Source of the DNA: Gonocerus acuteangulatus
Taxonomy: Eukaryota > Arthropoda > Insecta > Hemiptera > Coreidae
Direction of reading: 5' to 3'
Assembly (NCBI GenBank): GCA_946811695.1
Contig: OX328131.1
Span: 13,818,017 to 13,882,016 of the forward strand
DNA: 64,000 nt
Every line of letters starts with the position of its first letter. The first letter of the stretch is position 1. The notes under the pieces are model-generated. The model saw only the letters and a program-made list of their open reading frames with translations. It had not been told where the DNA came from and made no database searches. Made by a program: the position numbers and the translations under genes. Of this stretch, positions 1-10,240 are shown piece by piece.

Positions 1-161
1 ATAACAATAACTACGGCTGGCATGGTCAAATTAGTGTTTTGGGTCCGGGGTAAACCCCCCTTCCGGTGGACCGATTTTGGTGGTTAACGAACTCGTTCAA
101 TCGTTTGCTAATTGAACGCTATATACCACGTTTCGTGAAGAAAAAACAAAAACTCTGGCCG

Positions 162-209
<48 letters not shown>

Positions 210-332
210 TTTAACGGGGGTCATTTTCGGTGTCTACTAGGTAGGATCGATGGAGATTTGAAGAAATTTTTCAAAAATTCCGTCATAAGTGCAACCTCAA
301 TAGCTACTTTTTTTCGGAGGAAAGTGCTAAAA
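1..332 (+). mobile_element. Element A1, 3' part (Helentron/HINE-like)
   Basis: This is the 3' portion of a repeat family also seen at 14534-15645, 15958-17042 and 50016-51041. The shared blocks are the TTTTGGTGGTTAACGAACTC segment, an (AT)n tract at 163-206, the GGGGGTCATTTTCGGTGTC block and a terminal GCTAAAA at 326-332. The 3' hairpin core (ACTTT...GGAAAGT) is partly eroded by extra T residues. The 5' part lies outside the window. No protein is encoded; the reading frame through this stretch is an artefact of the AT dinucleotide run. Confidence 0.75.
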
Positions 333-341
333 AGAACACGT

Positions 342-355
342 GAGAAATATATATG

Positions 356-407
<52 letters not shown>
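342..407. repeat. (AT)n microsatellite
   Basis: A long AT dinucleotide run directly follows the end of element A1. Confidence 0.9.
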
Positions 408-410
<3 letters not shown>

Positions 411-712
411 TTAAATATCTAAGATGACTAGAATTAAATTATTTTTTGTAATTTTTCTTATTTTTTTTTTTGTGTTTCTCGCAGTTCTTAGTTTGCTCAT
501 TATTTTCTTTTCTTTCTTCTTTTAATTTTTTTTCCTTCTTAATGTTGACTTTGAAAGAGTTTGTCGCCTATGTTGCGAAACTCTATAAATTACATTAATA
601 AATAAATTCTCATATAAATAAAAAATAACTTAGAATTGAAGAATAGTGCTCACATATCCGGTGATTAATAATTTAACAAAACTATGATTTCTACTTTAGA
701 TGAGTTCCTTAG
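408..712. other. AT-rich DNA, no gene seen
   Basis: T-rich and A-rich runs with no credible coding frame, RNA gene or repeat partner in the window. Confidence 0.6.
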
Positions 713-714
713 TG

Positions 715-828
715 TAGTAGGGTTCCGATTAACCGAGGTCCGGTCAACCGAGATCCCGATTAACCGAGGTCCGGTCAACGGAGATCCCGATTAACCGAGA
801 TGTCATGCCTGAGGGGGGGGAGGGTGGC

Positions 829-866
<38 letters not shown>

Positions 867-1866
867 GTTGAGCCAGTGGCCACGACGGGAACTTCATCCC
901 GATTCTCCGAAGAAATACAACTCTCAATTTGAGAGACTCAAATCGTAACCACCATTTTGTACCTTATATAAAACAATTTCTGGGCGAAAAAAACTACCTC
1001 ATCGAGCCCCGCCCCTGATTGATAATGCACCATCACATCCTGACGAGCGTGTCACATCAATAATCCAGCCCATGGACCAAGGAGTAATTTCGGCCTTCAA
1101 AGAAGCTTTTGTCTGAAATGATATTAGCAGAAGAGGAAGGGTTAATTCAAAAATTACAGAAAATATCTATTAAAGATGTGATTTATATAGCTGCTGATTC
1201 ATGGCATTCTGTAACAAAAAGCACGGGAAATAAAGCCTGGATAAACCTGTGGCCTCGAATTATCCATGATAGCCAGACAATTGACGAACCTCCAACAAAT
1301 CAGCAGTTGTGGGATTTGTTAAAAGACCTCAACTCCGCGGATATAATGGATTCCGAAGTTATAGATTGGTTAAACGACGACACAATAAACAGAGACAGTC
1401 CTTACGGAAGATGAAATTATTAATAAGGCAATGAAGTCCAATCCCGAAGAAGAAGACGTGGAAACCATTCCCCCAAAAATAAGCCATGAAGAGGATTTCA
1501 ATCTGCTTGACAGATCCCTTGTCTATTTAGAAAGCAGAAGTGATGTACCGCCAAATGAACTCATGATTCTAAGAAAATGGAGGGACACAGCTGCTGCCGA
1601 CAGAAAAAGTTCATTTAGGCAAGCCACAATTAAACATTTCGTTTTTTAAAAATTTCACGGGTTCTGGTATTATTGTTATTACTACATATTATTATTATTA
1701 TGCATTATTATTATTATTAAATATCAGTTTTTTAGCATATAAGTAGTTTTTATTCAAAAACAACCTACATTTCCAATCGCTATTGGTATGGTTCCGATTA
1801 ACCGATTATTTCGATTAACCGAGGTAACCTTGGCCCCCATCGACTCGGTTAATCGGAACCCTACTG
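715..1866 (+). mobile_element. pogo/Tigger-type DNA transposon, internally decayed
   Basis: The ends are inverted repeats: GTAGGGTTCCGATTAACCGA on the left (TAGTAGGG at 715) and its complement on the right, ending CCCTACTG at 1866. TA follows at 1867-1868, and the left TA has mutated to TG. Further copies of GATTAACCGAGGT lie just inside both ends (740-800 and 1795-1825), as subterminal repeats do in pogo elements. An (AT)n tract (832-863) sits inside. The interior encodes the end of a DDE transposase in broken frames (1011-1649). The N-terminal helix-turn-helix part and the first two catalytic Asp regions are missing, so the copy is inactive. Confidence 0.85.
1011..1649 (+). pseudogene. Tigger/jerky-like DDE transposase, C-terminal remnant
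   Basis: From about 1011 the frame reads PLIDNAPSHPDERV, then IIQPMDQGVISAFKEAF. This matches the third catalytic block of DDE_1 (pogo/Tigger/CENP-B-derived) transposases: the Asp of LIDNAPSHP and the conserved QPMDQGVI segment. A stop and frame change follow near 1110. The protein resumes as LSEMILAEEEGLIQKLQ, then ISIKDVIYIAADSWHSV and LWPRI, the expected helical C-terminal part. Another break near 1414 leads to a final acidic piece (1431-1649, DVPPNELMILRKWRD) typical of the tail. At least two frame breaks and the absence of the N-terminal two thirds make it non-functional. It lies inside the TIR-bounded element 715-1866 and shares its orientation. Confidence 0.85.
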
Positions 1867-1868
1867 TA

Positions 1869-2550
1869 TCTGGGACGGGAACAGTTCAATTTTAATTTTG
1901 CGGTTTTGTCCTCCAGAAGCGTAGTTCATGAACATTCCTTACTGGTTCATAGACAGGATCTGCCACAGAGTCATCAGAAGCTTCAACTATATCGTTCAAG
2001 TTGCTGCTTACCATTAATAGTAAGTTGTAAGTTCCAAAACAAACTAAGAGATGTCAGTACTAATCAATGAGGTGTAAAGGCTGGGCATTTCTATCAATTA
2101 TAAAACTTAAAATTCTCTATCAGGAGAAGTGAATAACACAAATTTGTTAAAATTGTGGGTTAGTCACCTTTGGAACTGAGCCCTTCAATTAGTGAATATA
2201 AGTAACATAACATCATATATTCTTTTGGAAGGTTCTTAATTATAAATAATAAATATATTAATGATTCATTAGAAACTCTAATAAAACCTCAGATAGTATA
2301 GAACGATTGATAAAGAAGAATGTTCGCGTGCTAAGCCTCCATCAATAGTTTTAATTCTATCTTCCCTTTCCAGTCAATCATTCGATAAAACTAGATATTT
2401 TATTAGCGCTACTCAGAAAAGTTAATATTATGAGAAATTAATGAAAAATATATCTTTCATATAAAAAATGTTCGTCAAGCATAACTAAGGACATTTTTGA
2501 GCAAGGTGATTTATGTACTCCAAATTTCTAAAAAAAAAATCTTTAAAATA
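1869..2550. other. No gene seen
   Basis: AT-rich single-copy-looking sequence without a supported feature. Confidence 0.5.
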
Positions 2551-2551
2551 G

Positions 2552-2553
<2 letters not shown>

Positions 2554-2593
<40 letters not shown>

Positions 2594-3308
2594 TAGATGG
2601 AACGGCATTTTTCTCCAGCGGTGGTACTCCTCCTCACTTCTTCCCGGAATATTTCGATGGATTCATCTCCATCTTCTTCAGCCAGGTATTTGTTTCTTCG
2701 CTGCATCACGCTGCCAACGGACAGAATCCCAACTACACCAGGGAGCTTCAACACCATTCGTCCGCCGATACTGTGGCTAGAGGGGAGAAAAGGAGCCCAG
2801 ATCGAGAAAAATGTCATTCCCTTGGCTACCACCGAGGAAGAAACAAGTACCTGGCTGAAGAAGATGGAGATGAATCCATCGAAATATTCCGGGAAGAAGT
2901 GAGGAGGAGTACCACCGCTGGAGAAAAATGCCGTTCCATCTAAAAATACTATCCCAGCGACGAAAAATAACATCAAACATATAAAACCTTACGGCGAGGA
3001 AAATAGAAGCAGGAGGAAAAAAAAAGACGCAATACCATCAGCGCTGCCAACGGACAGAATCCCAACTACACCAGGGAGCTTCAACACCATTCGTCCGCCG
3101 ATACTGTGGCTAGAGGGGAGAAAAGGAGCCCAGATCGAAAAAAATGTCATTCCCTTGGCTACCACCGAGGAAGAAACAAGTACCTGGCTGAAGAAGATGG
3201 AGATGAATCCATCGAAATATTCCGGGAAGAAGTGAGGAGGAGTACCACCGCTGGAGAAAAATGCCGTTCCATCTAAAAATACTATCCCAGCGACGAAAAA
3301 TAACATCA

Positions 3309-3349
<41 letters not shown>
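2554..3349. repeat. GC-richer inverted plus direct repeat block between two (TA)n tracts
   Basis: The block is bounded by (TA)n at 2554-2590 and 3312-3348. A segment of about 100 bases at 2593-2690 (GATGGAACGGCATTTTTCTC onwards) recurs inverted at about 2845-2945 and again at about 3178-3278. About 275 bases from 2711 (CTGCCAACGGACAGAATCCC) are repeated almost unchanged from 3042. Base composition is clearly richer in GC than the flanks. Frames are open on both strands because of the symmetry, so no coding claim is made, although the direct repeat is open for about 70 codons on the plus strand. It may be a fragment of a transposon or gene duplicated by foldback; the family is not recognised. 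Confidence 0.75.
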
Positions 3350-3351
<2 letters not shown>

Positions 3352-3519
3352 ATGAATAGATTTGCAGCATTTATATTTTAAATACAAAGTTTACACAATT
3401 ATTATCTATTTATTTTTAAATAATTCATGTTCTTGACTGGCATACTGTGACTGACAATAAACTAAGAACTATTTAACCCACTATTACAGACTTGGCATCC
3501 ATCTTACAGGAATTCTCGC

Positions 3520-3770
3520 CGAGAAGAAGTAGTCCTTGCGGGGCTAAGAATCGGCCATACACGCACAACCCATGAGTACCTGATGACAAAGACTGACAAA
3601 CCAACATGTAAACATTGTAACATTGACCATACTGTAAAACATTTATTAACTCACTGACGGTTACGAATTGGCTTGGACATTCCATATGACATGACAGATA
3701 TACTTCCTTAAGGCAGTCAGCGTGTAAATACAGTACTGACTTATTTGAAAAACAATAACAAATTCTGGTG
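3520..3770 (+). pseudogene. LINE ORF2 C-terminal zinc-knuckle domain remnant
   Basis: The plus-strand frame reads REEVVLAGLRIGHTRTTHEY, then CKHCNIDHTVKHLLTH, a stop, and DIPYDMTDILP followed by LTYLKNNNKFW. This is the conserved tail that follows the RNase H or RT region in many arthropod non-LTR retrotransposons: an RLRIGHTRLTH motif, a CxxC...H zinc site and a closing helix. At least two stops interrupt it, so it is a dead 3' fragment. Similar tails occur at 18103-18283, 23113-23280, 32708-32989 and 37718-37909. Confidence 0.8.
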
Positions 3771-3815
3771 AATATTCAGGTATGGTCAAGCTACCTATGT
3801 CAAATTACATTCATA

Positions 3816-4688
3816 CAGTAGAACTTGGATAATTCGAACCTCTAGGGACCGATAAAAAAGTTCGAATTATCCAAAATTCGAATTAAAAAAGTTTGTGAAT
3901 ATAAAGGGGTAAAACATAGATTTTCACATTTTTCAAATTAAAAAAATACATACATTTTATATAAAGAAAAACAAACATTTCATAAATTGATGATTACGTA
4001 CATAAGTAATAAATAATTTATCAAAAAAGTAAAAATAAAAGTCTATTGTTTTGAAAAAAAGACATTTTCATGGCCAAGAATTTTTTCTTTATTTTTCAGG
4101 TAAGTTGGTAAAGTATTAGGAGGAATGCCTTGGCAATTTCAGATTTTTTTCTTTATTCCTTTTTCAAGTTCTTGAATCGCAGCTATTTTCGCTGACAACG
4201 TTAAAGTTTTATAACTTCTAGGCTTCCACATCCTAAATCAAAAACTCACAGAACTGCACTGTACACAAGAAATTCAAGGCACTAACAATACAACAGATCT
4301 AGGTACTGAGTGACTTATAACTGAATAAGAAATGAGATGGGAAGGATGGTGGAAGGGAATTCTAGGATAAAACGACAGGATGGTGTATGTAACTACAACC
4401 ACTGGAAGGGAGGAAGCGCGACCCACCACTTTGCATCATCCGTATCATTGCTACATCCGTATCTTACTATCCTGTTTACCCGAGTGGAGAATATTTTCAC
4501 GAGATTTAAGATCGAACATCTCCCATTGGAGGTAAAGACTCGTAAAAAATTCGAATTATCCAAAATTTTATTCGAATTAACCACGATTTTTTAACATTGT
4601 TTATGCCCTAAATTCTAGAGACCGAGAGAAATATTCGAATTAACCACGATTTCGAATTATCGAAGTTCGAATTATCCATGATCCACTG
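3816..4688. mobile_element. pogo/Tigger-type non-autonomous element with TA duplication
   Basis: The left end is CAGTAGAACTTGGATAATTC at 3816 after TA (3814-3815). The right end is complementary (GAATTATCCATGATCCACTG, ending 4688) and is followed by TA (4689-4690). Subterminal TTCGAATTATCC and TTCGAATTAACC motifs are repeated near both ends (3860-3890, 4545-4670). A decayed N-terminal pogo-type DNA-binding segment lies inside on the minus strand. The terminal repeats differ from those of 715-1866, so it is a separate family. Confidence 0.85.
4060..4232 (-). pseudogene. pogo/Tigger transposase N-terminal HTH remnant
   Basis: Read on the minus strand, the piece gives KPRSYKTLTLSAKIAAIQEL then EKGIKKK. 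After a one-base shift it gives SEIAKA, and after another shift GIPPNTLPTYLKNKEKILGH. Together these match the CENP-B/pogo N-terminal helix-turn-helix (KTLTL, the EKG turn, SEIAKxxGIPxNTL, NKEKIL). This domain binds the element's own terminal repeats. Two small indels break the frame, and nothing of the DDE domain remains. It sits inside the TIR element 3816-4688 in antisense to its numbering. Confidence 0.8.
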
Positions 4689-4779
4689 TACATATAATTG
4701 TAAACTGTAATATTTCTGTAAATAAATAAAATATAACAAAAAAGTTCACTTCAATAGTTTATTTGGACAAATTGTTTAA

Positions 4780-4854
4780 CACTTTGAGGACCGGTGGCTT
4801 TGAACAAAATTTCCATTAGGGCCCAAGTTTTCCATTTGTATAGTTATTCCGGCA

Positions 4855-4927
<73 letters not shown>

Positions 4928-5331
4928 GTGAAAAAGCTTTTAAAATGATGTACTTTTAGTGGATTAATTACAATTTAGTAAAATGTCAAATACGCCACGG
5001 TAGCGCGCTCGCTGAAGGAATTTTTCGGACGGATTCAGTATCATACGATACCTTAATGAGGGAATAACGTAATGAGGCCCTAAATCAAATACGAAGGGGA
5101 ATAGAAAAAAAAACAAGCTATCTGCTGGCGCATATGCCACGACGCTAAGCCCGCAGAATACATCTCTCGGACGCATACGCCACGACGCTAAGCCCGCAGA
5201 ATACATCTCTCGGACGCATATGCCACGACGCTAAGCCCGCAGAATACATCTCTCGGACGCATATGCCACGACGCTAAGCCCGCAGAATACATCTCTCGGA
5301 CGCATATGCCACGACGCTGGGCCCGAACGTG
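4780..5331. mobile_element. TTAA-flanked MITE (piggyBac-like ends)
   Basis: TTAA stands on both sides (4776-4779 and 5332-5335). The ends read CACTTTGAGGACCGG on the left and CGGGCCCGAACGTG on the right, a short imperfect inverted repeat. The inside holds an (AT)n tract (4857-4921) and a 43-bp minisatellite. TTAA duplication and C-rich ends are usual for piggyBac-type elements. No transposase coding is seen, and superfamily membership is inferred from the target site only. Confidence 0.65.
5129..5322. repeat. 43-bp minisatellite, about 4.5 copies
   Basis: The unit begins GCATATGCCACGACGCTAAG and ends ATACATCTCTCGGAC; copies are nearly identical. The last copy changes into GCTGGGCCCGAACGTG, the right terminus of the TTAA element, so the array probably grew from its terminal region. 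Confidence 0.9.
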
Positions 5332-5335
5332 TTAA

Positions 5336-5820
5336 AAGAAATTGCAAACAAATATTGTTGCTCATCAACAAATGTTCACCAGAAGCGCATAAGCTACTCG
5401 GCGAGACAAGTTGACAGCTATAAGAGTAATGATCCAGGCTTAAGTTTCAAGCCCCACCCCGTCCAATAAATATCGCCATTATCCCTGAAGATGTAATTAA
5501 CGGCGCAAGAGATAACTGGGAAAGTGCTCCCTTTAAAGGACTAATTAAAAGTTCCAAGCCGCCAATACCTAGTAGATTGGGGCGATCCCTAGCGGCAATT
5601 ACCTCAACTATTGCTTTTGGCGGCTTTATAATCTCCCGCCGGTTTTTATGTCCTTTAATAAAGCTACGGCTCCATATGGCGGTCCTTTGAAGTGTCTATC
5701 GACGAATGGAATCCACATCCCGAGCCATAAGTGAGCAATAGGATGTAATTACATCAGTCAACTAGTTTGGCAAATTTTTTTCTGTAGTATAATTTCATGA
5801 CATTTAGGATTAATGTTGCT
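5336..5820. other. No gene seen; unusually balanced base composition
   Basis: About 5360-5720 is less AT-rich than the surroundings, has no repeat partner in the window and no long frame. It may be single-copy intergenic or an old exon/UTR; nothing allows a call. Confidence 0.4.
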
Positions 5821-5824
5821 ATTT

Positions 5825-6595
5825 GAATCGATCCATGCAAAAAGAGCTTCAGTCCATAATCAGTAGTTTTGAGAAAACGAGAAAAAACTGTCTACACCCT
5901 TCATTTGTTTTATTATTGTGCTATTTTTTTTTTGTCTGAGTACCCCATAATGACACAAGTTATATATGAAACATTGGTTATTACTAACAAATGCATTATA
6001 TTATTAAAATATAATAATATTGCTTGGACTGAAGCTCTTCTTGCATGGAACAGCCTAAGGAGAACCACCTTGCAATATATAAGGTCTAATATAATTTAAA
6101 ACACATTGTAGGAAATATTGAGTAACAGTTTATTATCAATGGTACAATATGTAAGAAATATTTGCATGATATAAAGTTCATACAATGAGTAATGTAACGC
6201 TTAATCGTCTTGAACTTCTTCATCTATGATTATAGTTGTTGGCCAACCCAATATTTCATAGTAAAACTTCTTGTGCTCTTCTGAAACGTATGGCATCAAC
6301 TTCTTAATGTCTTCAATTTTTTTCTGCTTGATGGGGACCTTCCCTCCTGGGTAGGCAGGATTGTGAGGGAACACTCGGGAGCCTGAAGACCTCGCCGTAA
6401 ACGAAAGGTATGTGCTACAACGCCGTTAATGCATTTTTTTGCTACATGTGTTTCTATGACAACAATGTATTGGGCTAAAGTCCTATTAACATGGCAACGT
6501 GTAGTGACCGTCAGAGACAACGAATCCATCACTAACTCATATTTGGAAAAAAATGGACTGAAGCTCTTTTTGCATGGATCGATTCATTTAGGTTG
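5825..6595. mobile_element. TIR element (family T), copy 1, with coding tail
   Basis: The left end GAATCGATCCATGCAAAAAG continues to GCTTCAGTCCA. The right end is its complement, TGGACTGAAGCTCTTTTTGC to GGATCGATTC at 6595. The left is preceded by ATTT and the right is followed by ATTT, a possible 4-bp duplication that copy 2 (33455-35754) does not clearly repeat. A degenerate third copy of the right repeat lies at about 6027-6053. The element holds a 74-codon minus-strand remnant (6201-6425). The superfamily is not recognised. Confidence 0.75.
6201..6425 (-). pseudogene. Conserved C-terminal tail of an arthropod repeat-associated protein
   Basis: The minus-strand frame reads CSTYLSFTARSSGSRVFPHN, then PAYPGGKVPIKQKKIEDIKK, LMPYVSEEHKKFYYEILGWP and an acidic end IIIDEEVQDD before a TAA stop. 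The KK-rich segment followed by (D/E)xxKKLMPYV and (H/K)KFYYE resembles C-terminal tails I associate with uncharacterised multicopy proteins of arthropods. I cannot name the family. It is open for about 74 codons and ends upstream at a stop, so it is a partial gene or last exon carried inside the TIR element 5825-6595. Whether it belongs to the element's own transposase or to a captured gene cannot be decided here. Confidence 0.5.
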
Positions 6596-6676
6596 TTTTT
6601 ATGAAAGAAAGTTGGGAAAACATTTTCAAATTCCCATGCTCTAATAAGAGTGGAGCAGCTTGAGCATATAATAGAA

Positions 6677-6960
6677 AGTCCTTCATGCAGGAGCTGCATA
6701 ACTAAGTACTTTCCTCAGAATATGGGTAGTGTAGACTGCATCCCTAAATAATTTTCCTAAAATATCCTATATAAATAAAATAAAAACATGAATAGTTCTC
6801 TGTTCAATTAATTATGTTATTAATTTGCTTCAAGAGTTATGTTTATACACTACTTAATAAATACAAAATAAACTTCAAATTTAGGTCTTTTGATCTCTCG
6901 CAGGAACAAGATACGGTTTTCCTAGTGGTAGAAAGCGCTCCTTGCGGCAACTTTGCAAAC
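6677..6960 (+). mobile_element. Element A5, 5' fragment
   Basis: It begins AGTCCTTCATGCAGGAGCTG, then TAAGTACTTTCCTCAG, and continues through the A-family 5' body to CGCTCCTTGCGGC. The rest of the element is missing. Confidence 0.75.
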
Positions 6961-7863
6961 TCCGAAATTTCACTCAAACAATCACCGATTCTGGGCGCCA
7001 CACAGATTAATGTTTTGGAGTGCATTAAGAATGAGGGAGGACTGGCTTCAATAGGCATGAGCGGCAGGGCGGTGTCGCTTACAAGTTCAGACTGTCGCTC
7101 ATCGCTCAACCCAGACATTAAATATCGCTCGTCGCTCGCCCCAGACATTATATTTTTCTCCCCGCTCTCAGCTATTTTCAAGCTTTTGACTAGTGATCAT
7201 GGCCGAAAAGAGTAAATTGGATAATAGTAAATGTGATTTTTTTTTTAATTACAGAAGTGCACAATATGGAATGACATAAGAGGTGATATTAAAAGTACTA
7301 TCCTAACAAAAAAATATGAGAAGAGGTTGAAAATACATTAAACTTACAAGATATGTTGTTTCTTATTTAAAATATTATTTTCTAAAATTAATGTTTTTAT
7401 TTAAAAAAGCATATTGGAGTACGCGATAACGGATACTAAATAAAATTACCGCCTAGCTACTCTGTATTGTAGCTGGTGCCGCACTGTCGCTTAACGCTGT
7501 CGTTCTGTTTCCCATCGCTCACCTCTCTTATCTTACCCGAGGCCCTCAACGTCATCTGAGCGTCCTTCTGAAGTTGATCGAGTATTAAGATAGTAGGCCT
7601 GAGCACAGAATCCTTATATTTTATCATTTATCAAATTACCAGATGTATTCATATACAGAATAAACAATAAAGAAATCAATATATAGAATAAAAATAAAAA
7701 GATCACATATAAAAATACAATGCTAAGTACAATATCTATGTTCATTATCAATTAATTTTATGCATAATTTGTTTATAGAATTTGCTGAAAAATGTTTATT
7801 ATTATTTTAATCTTTCAAGAAGAAATAGTAATCACGAGGATCACCTTCGTTAGGGAGAGAAAA
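6961..7863. other. No gene seen
   Basis: Open frames at 6814-7215 and 6843-7181 overlap the A5 fragment and show no family signature. A short internal duplication (ATCGCTCGTCGCTC-type, 7085-7150) is present. Confidence 0.5.
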
Positions 7864-7912
7864 AGTCCGACACGCAGGAGCTGCGTAATTAAGTACATTC
7901 CCGAAGCAAATT
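7864..7912 (+). mobile_element. Isolated 5' terminus of an A-like element
   Basis: AGTCCGACACGCAGGAGCTG followed by CGTAATTAAGTACATTCCCG matches the shared 5' terminal module of families A and B but has its own inner repeat. No 3' end is found downstream. Confidence 0.6.
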
Positions 7913-7984
7913 AAAAAAAAAATGTTTTTGCTCTTGTATGTTTTAATGAACAGCTTACTCAATTATTATTATTATGATTTAATT

Positions 7985-9345
7985 CACTTTCTAATTTTTA
8001 CGTTGTTCTATTGATTTTACTGCCATTCAGAGTACTTTGTTCCATTTTTCTAATTTTTACGTTGTTCTATTGATTTTACTGCCATTCAGAGTACTTTGTT
8101 CGATTTTTCTAATTTTTACGTTGTTCTATTGATTTTACTGCCATTCAGAGTACTTTGTTCGATTTTTCTAATTTTTACGTTGTTCTATTGATTTTACTGC
8201 CATTCAGAGTACTTTGTTCCATTTTTCTAATTTTTACGTTGTTCTATTGATTTTACTGCCATTCAGAGTACTTTGTTCCATTTTTCTAATTTTTACGTTG
8301 TTCTATTGATTTTACTGCCATTCAGAGTACTTTGTTCCATTTTTCTAATTTTTACGTTGTTCTATTGATTTTACTGCCATTCAGAGTACTTTGTTCGATT
8401 TTTCTAATTTTTACGTTGTTCTATTGATTTTACTGCCATTCAGAGTACTTTGTTCGATTTTTCTAATTTTTACGTTGTTCTATTGATTTTACTGCCATTC
8501 AGAGTACTTTGTTCCATTTTTCTAATTTTTACGTTGTTCTATTGATTTTACTGCCATTCAGAGTACTTTGTTCCATTTTTCTAATTTTTACGTTGTTCTA
8601 TTGATTTTACTGCCATTCAGAGTACTTTGTTCGATTTTTTTAATTTTTACGTTGTTCTCTTGATTTTACTGCCATTCAGAGTACTTTGTTCGATTTTTCT
8701 AATTTTTACGTTGTTCTATTGATTTTACTGCCATTCAGAGTACTTTGTTAGATTTTTCTAATTTTTACGTTGTTCTATTGATTTTACTGCGATTCAGAGT
8801 ACTTTGTTCCATTTTTCTAATTTTTACGTTCTTCTATTGATTTTACTGCCATTCAGAGTACTTTGTTCGATTTTTTTAATTTTTACGTTGTTCTCTTGAT
8901 TTTACTGCCATTCAGAGTACTTTGTTCGATTTTTCTAATTTTTACGTTCTTCTATTGATTTTACTGCCATTCAGAGTACTTTGTTCGATTTTTCTAATTT
9001 TTACGTTGTTCTATTGATTTTACTGCCATTCAGAGTACTTTGTTCGATTTTTCTAATTTTTACGTTGTTCTATTGATTTTACTGCCATTCAGAGTACTTT
9101 GTTCCATTTTTCTAATTTTTACGTTGTTCTATTGATTTTACTGCGATTCAGAGTACTTTGTTCGATTTTTCTAATTTTTACGTTGTTCTCTTGATTTACT
9201 GCCATTCAGAGTACTTTGTTCGATTTTTTTAATTTTTACGTTGTTCTCTTGATTTTACTGCCATTCAGAGTACTTTGTTCGATTTTTCTAATTTTTACGT
9301 TGTTCTATTGATTTTACTGCCATTCAGAGTACTTTGTTCGATTTT
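7985..9345. repeat. 59-bp satellite array, about 23 copies
   Basis: The unit runs from CTAATTTTTACGTTGTTCTA to CAGAGTACTTTGTTCGATTT. Each 60-base line is shifted by one, giving a 59-bp period. Copies differ by a few substitutions (TTCGATT/TTCCATT, TTCTATTG/TTCTCTTG, TACGTTC/TACGTTG). It is not a CRISPR array: there are no spacers. Confidence 0.95.
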
Positions 9346-9682
9346 TTCATGACCAGGTAATGTTGAAAACATATATCCATTAAATATAACTGTTGTAGGT
9401 TTATATCTCTTGAAGTCTTTCAGAAGTAAGTTCCTAGGCTCCAAGTTCTTATCCGAAGTAATATCAGCTATTTTATAGAAACGGCCAACTTTATAAAGTG
9501 CTTTTATAAATATGAAGTAGCTTAACAAGTTGGTAATTAAATCTCCCCGCCATAAACTGGCTCTAAGTTTTGGTAATGCATGAGTCAAGGGCTTCAAAAC
9601 TTCATATACCGCTTCATCTGTTTGTGAATATTCTTTCGCCAAATTTTCCCATCCAGAATTCGGTATCTTTAATACTAAATTT
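9346..9682 (-). CDS. Unrecognised open frame, possible exon or gene fragment
   Basis: The minus-strand frame runs from just after a stop at about 9683 for about 110 codons: IPNSGWENLAKEYSQTDEAV, then LTHALPKLRASLWRGDLITN, FIKALYKVGRFYKIADITSD and KPTTVIFNGYMFSTLPGHEK. It reads like real protein, with mixed composition, a Gly-Trp pair, amphipathic stretches and no low-complexity bias. I do not recognise the family. The frame then runs directly into the 59-bp satellite, so the 3' end (about 9345) is cut off by the array. A CTAG just upstream could act as a splice acceptor, so an internal exon is possible. A transposon-derived or captured gene piece is equally likely. Confidence 0.4.
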
Positions 9683-9822
9683 ATCTAGTGTGAATATGAC
9701 TTGTCCAATCGACAAAGTATGAAGATACTTACTCGGATTTAACGTTTACCCTCAAAAATAAAAATGTATGGACCTTAGTATGAAATTATAGGAGACCTTA
9801 ACACAACTTCATTCTTTAATGC

Positions 9823-9851
9823 CTGAAGATTAACCTAAACAGGTTCGAAAC
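9823..9851 (+). ncRNA. Hammerhead-like motif, degenerate
   Basis: CTGAAGA (9823-9829) is followed by a stem AACCT/AGGTT and GAAAC (9847-9851). This is the layout of the hammerhead core known from Penelope-like elements, but the core CTGATGA carries T to A. Catalysis is therefore not expected. Surrounding sequence (9683-10097) shows nothing else. Confidence 0.35.
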
Positions 9852-10094
9852 ATCGCAAATATAAGTTAATCTTTTCAAACATTTTTGCGGACCAAATCCT
9901 CCTATTTACTCAAAGAATTGGTTTATCCTTTCACAAACTCGCCTTAATCTTAATAAATGCCATATGTAAATTTTAATTTATCTCTGCAAAAAAAGAAAAT
10001 CATGATTTTGACGTCGACCTGAAGACGCAATCCAATTAATGTAAAGAATGACTACGTTTCATATCCCTTCAATCACTAAGAAAGCTATCATTAC

Positions 10095-10097
<3 letters not shown>

Positions 10098-10190
<93 letters not shown>

Positions 10191-10191
10191 G
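10098..10191. repeat. (AT)n microsatellite
   Basis: A run of more than 90 bases with a few GT and AC interruptions. Confidence 0.95.
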
Positions 10192-10240
10192 TAAATGTAG
10201 TACATATTTATTTTATTGTTTTGTATGTGTTATATCTTAA

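Noticed and set aside
66..422. Open frames with long Ile-Tyr repeats (also 14148-14412, 17589-17916, 40323-40610, 50848-51070, 63483-63835)
   Set aside because: They are translations of (AT)n tracts and differ in every element copy.
2497..2976. 148- and 127-codon overlapping frames on both strands
   Set aside because: They arise from an inverted repeat open in both directions; no family signature.
6814..7215. 133-codon frame
   Set aside because: Covers the A5 fragment and simple GCTC-rich repeats; antisense is equally open.
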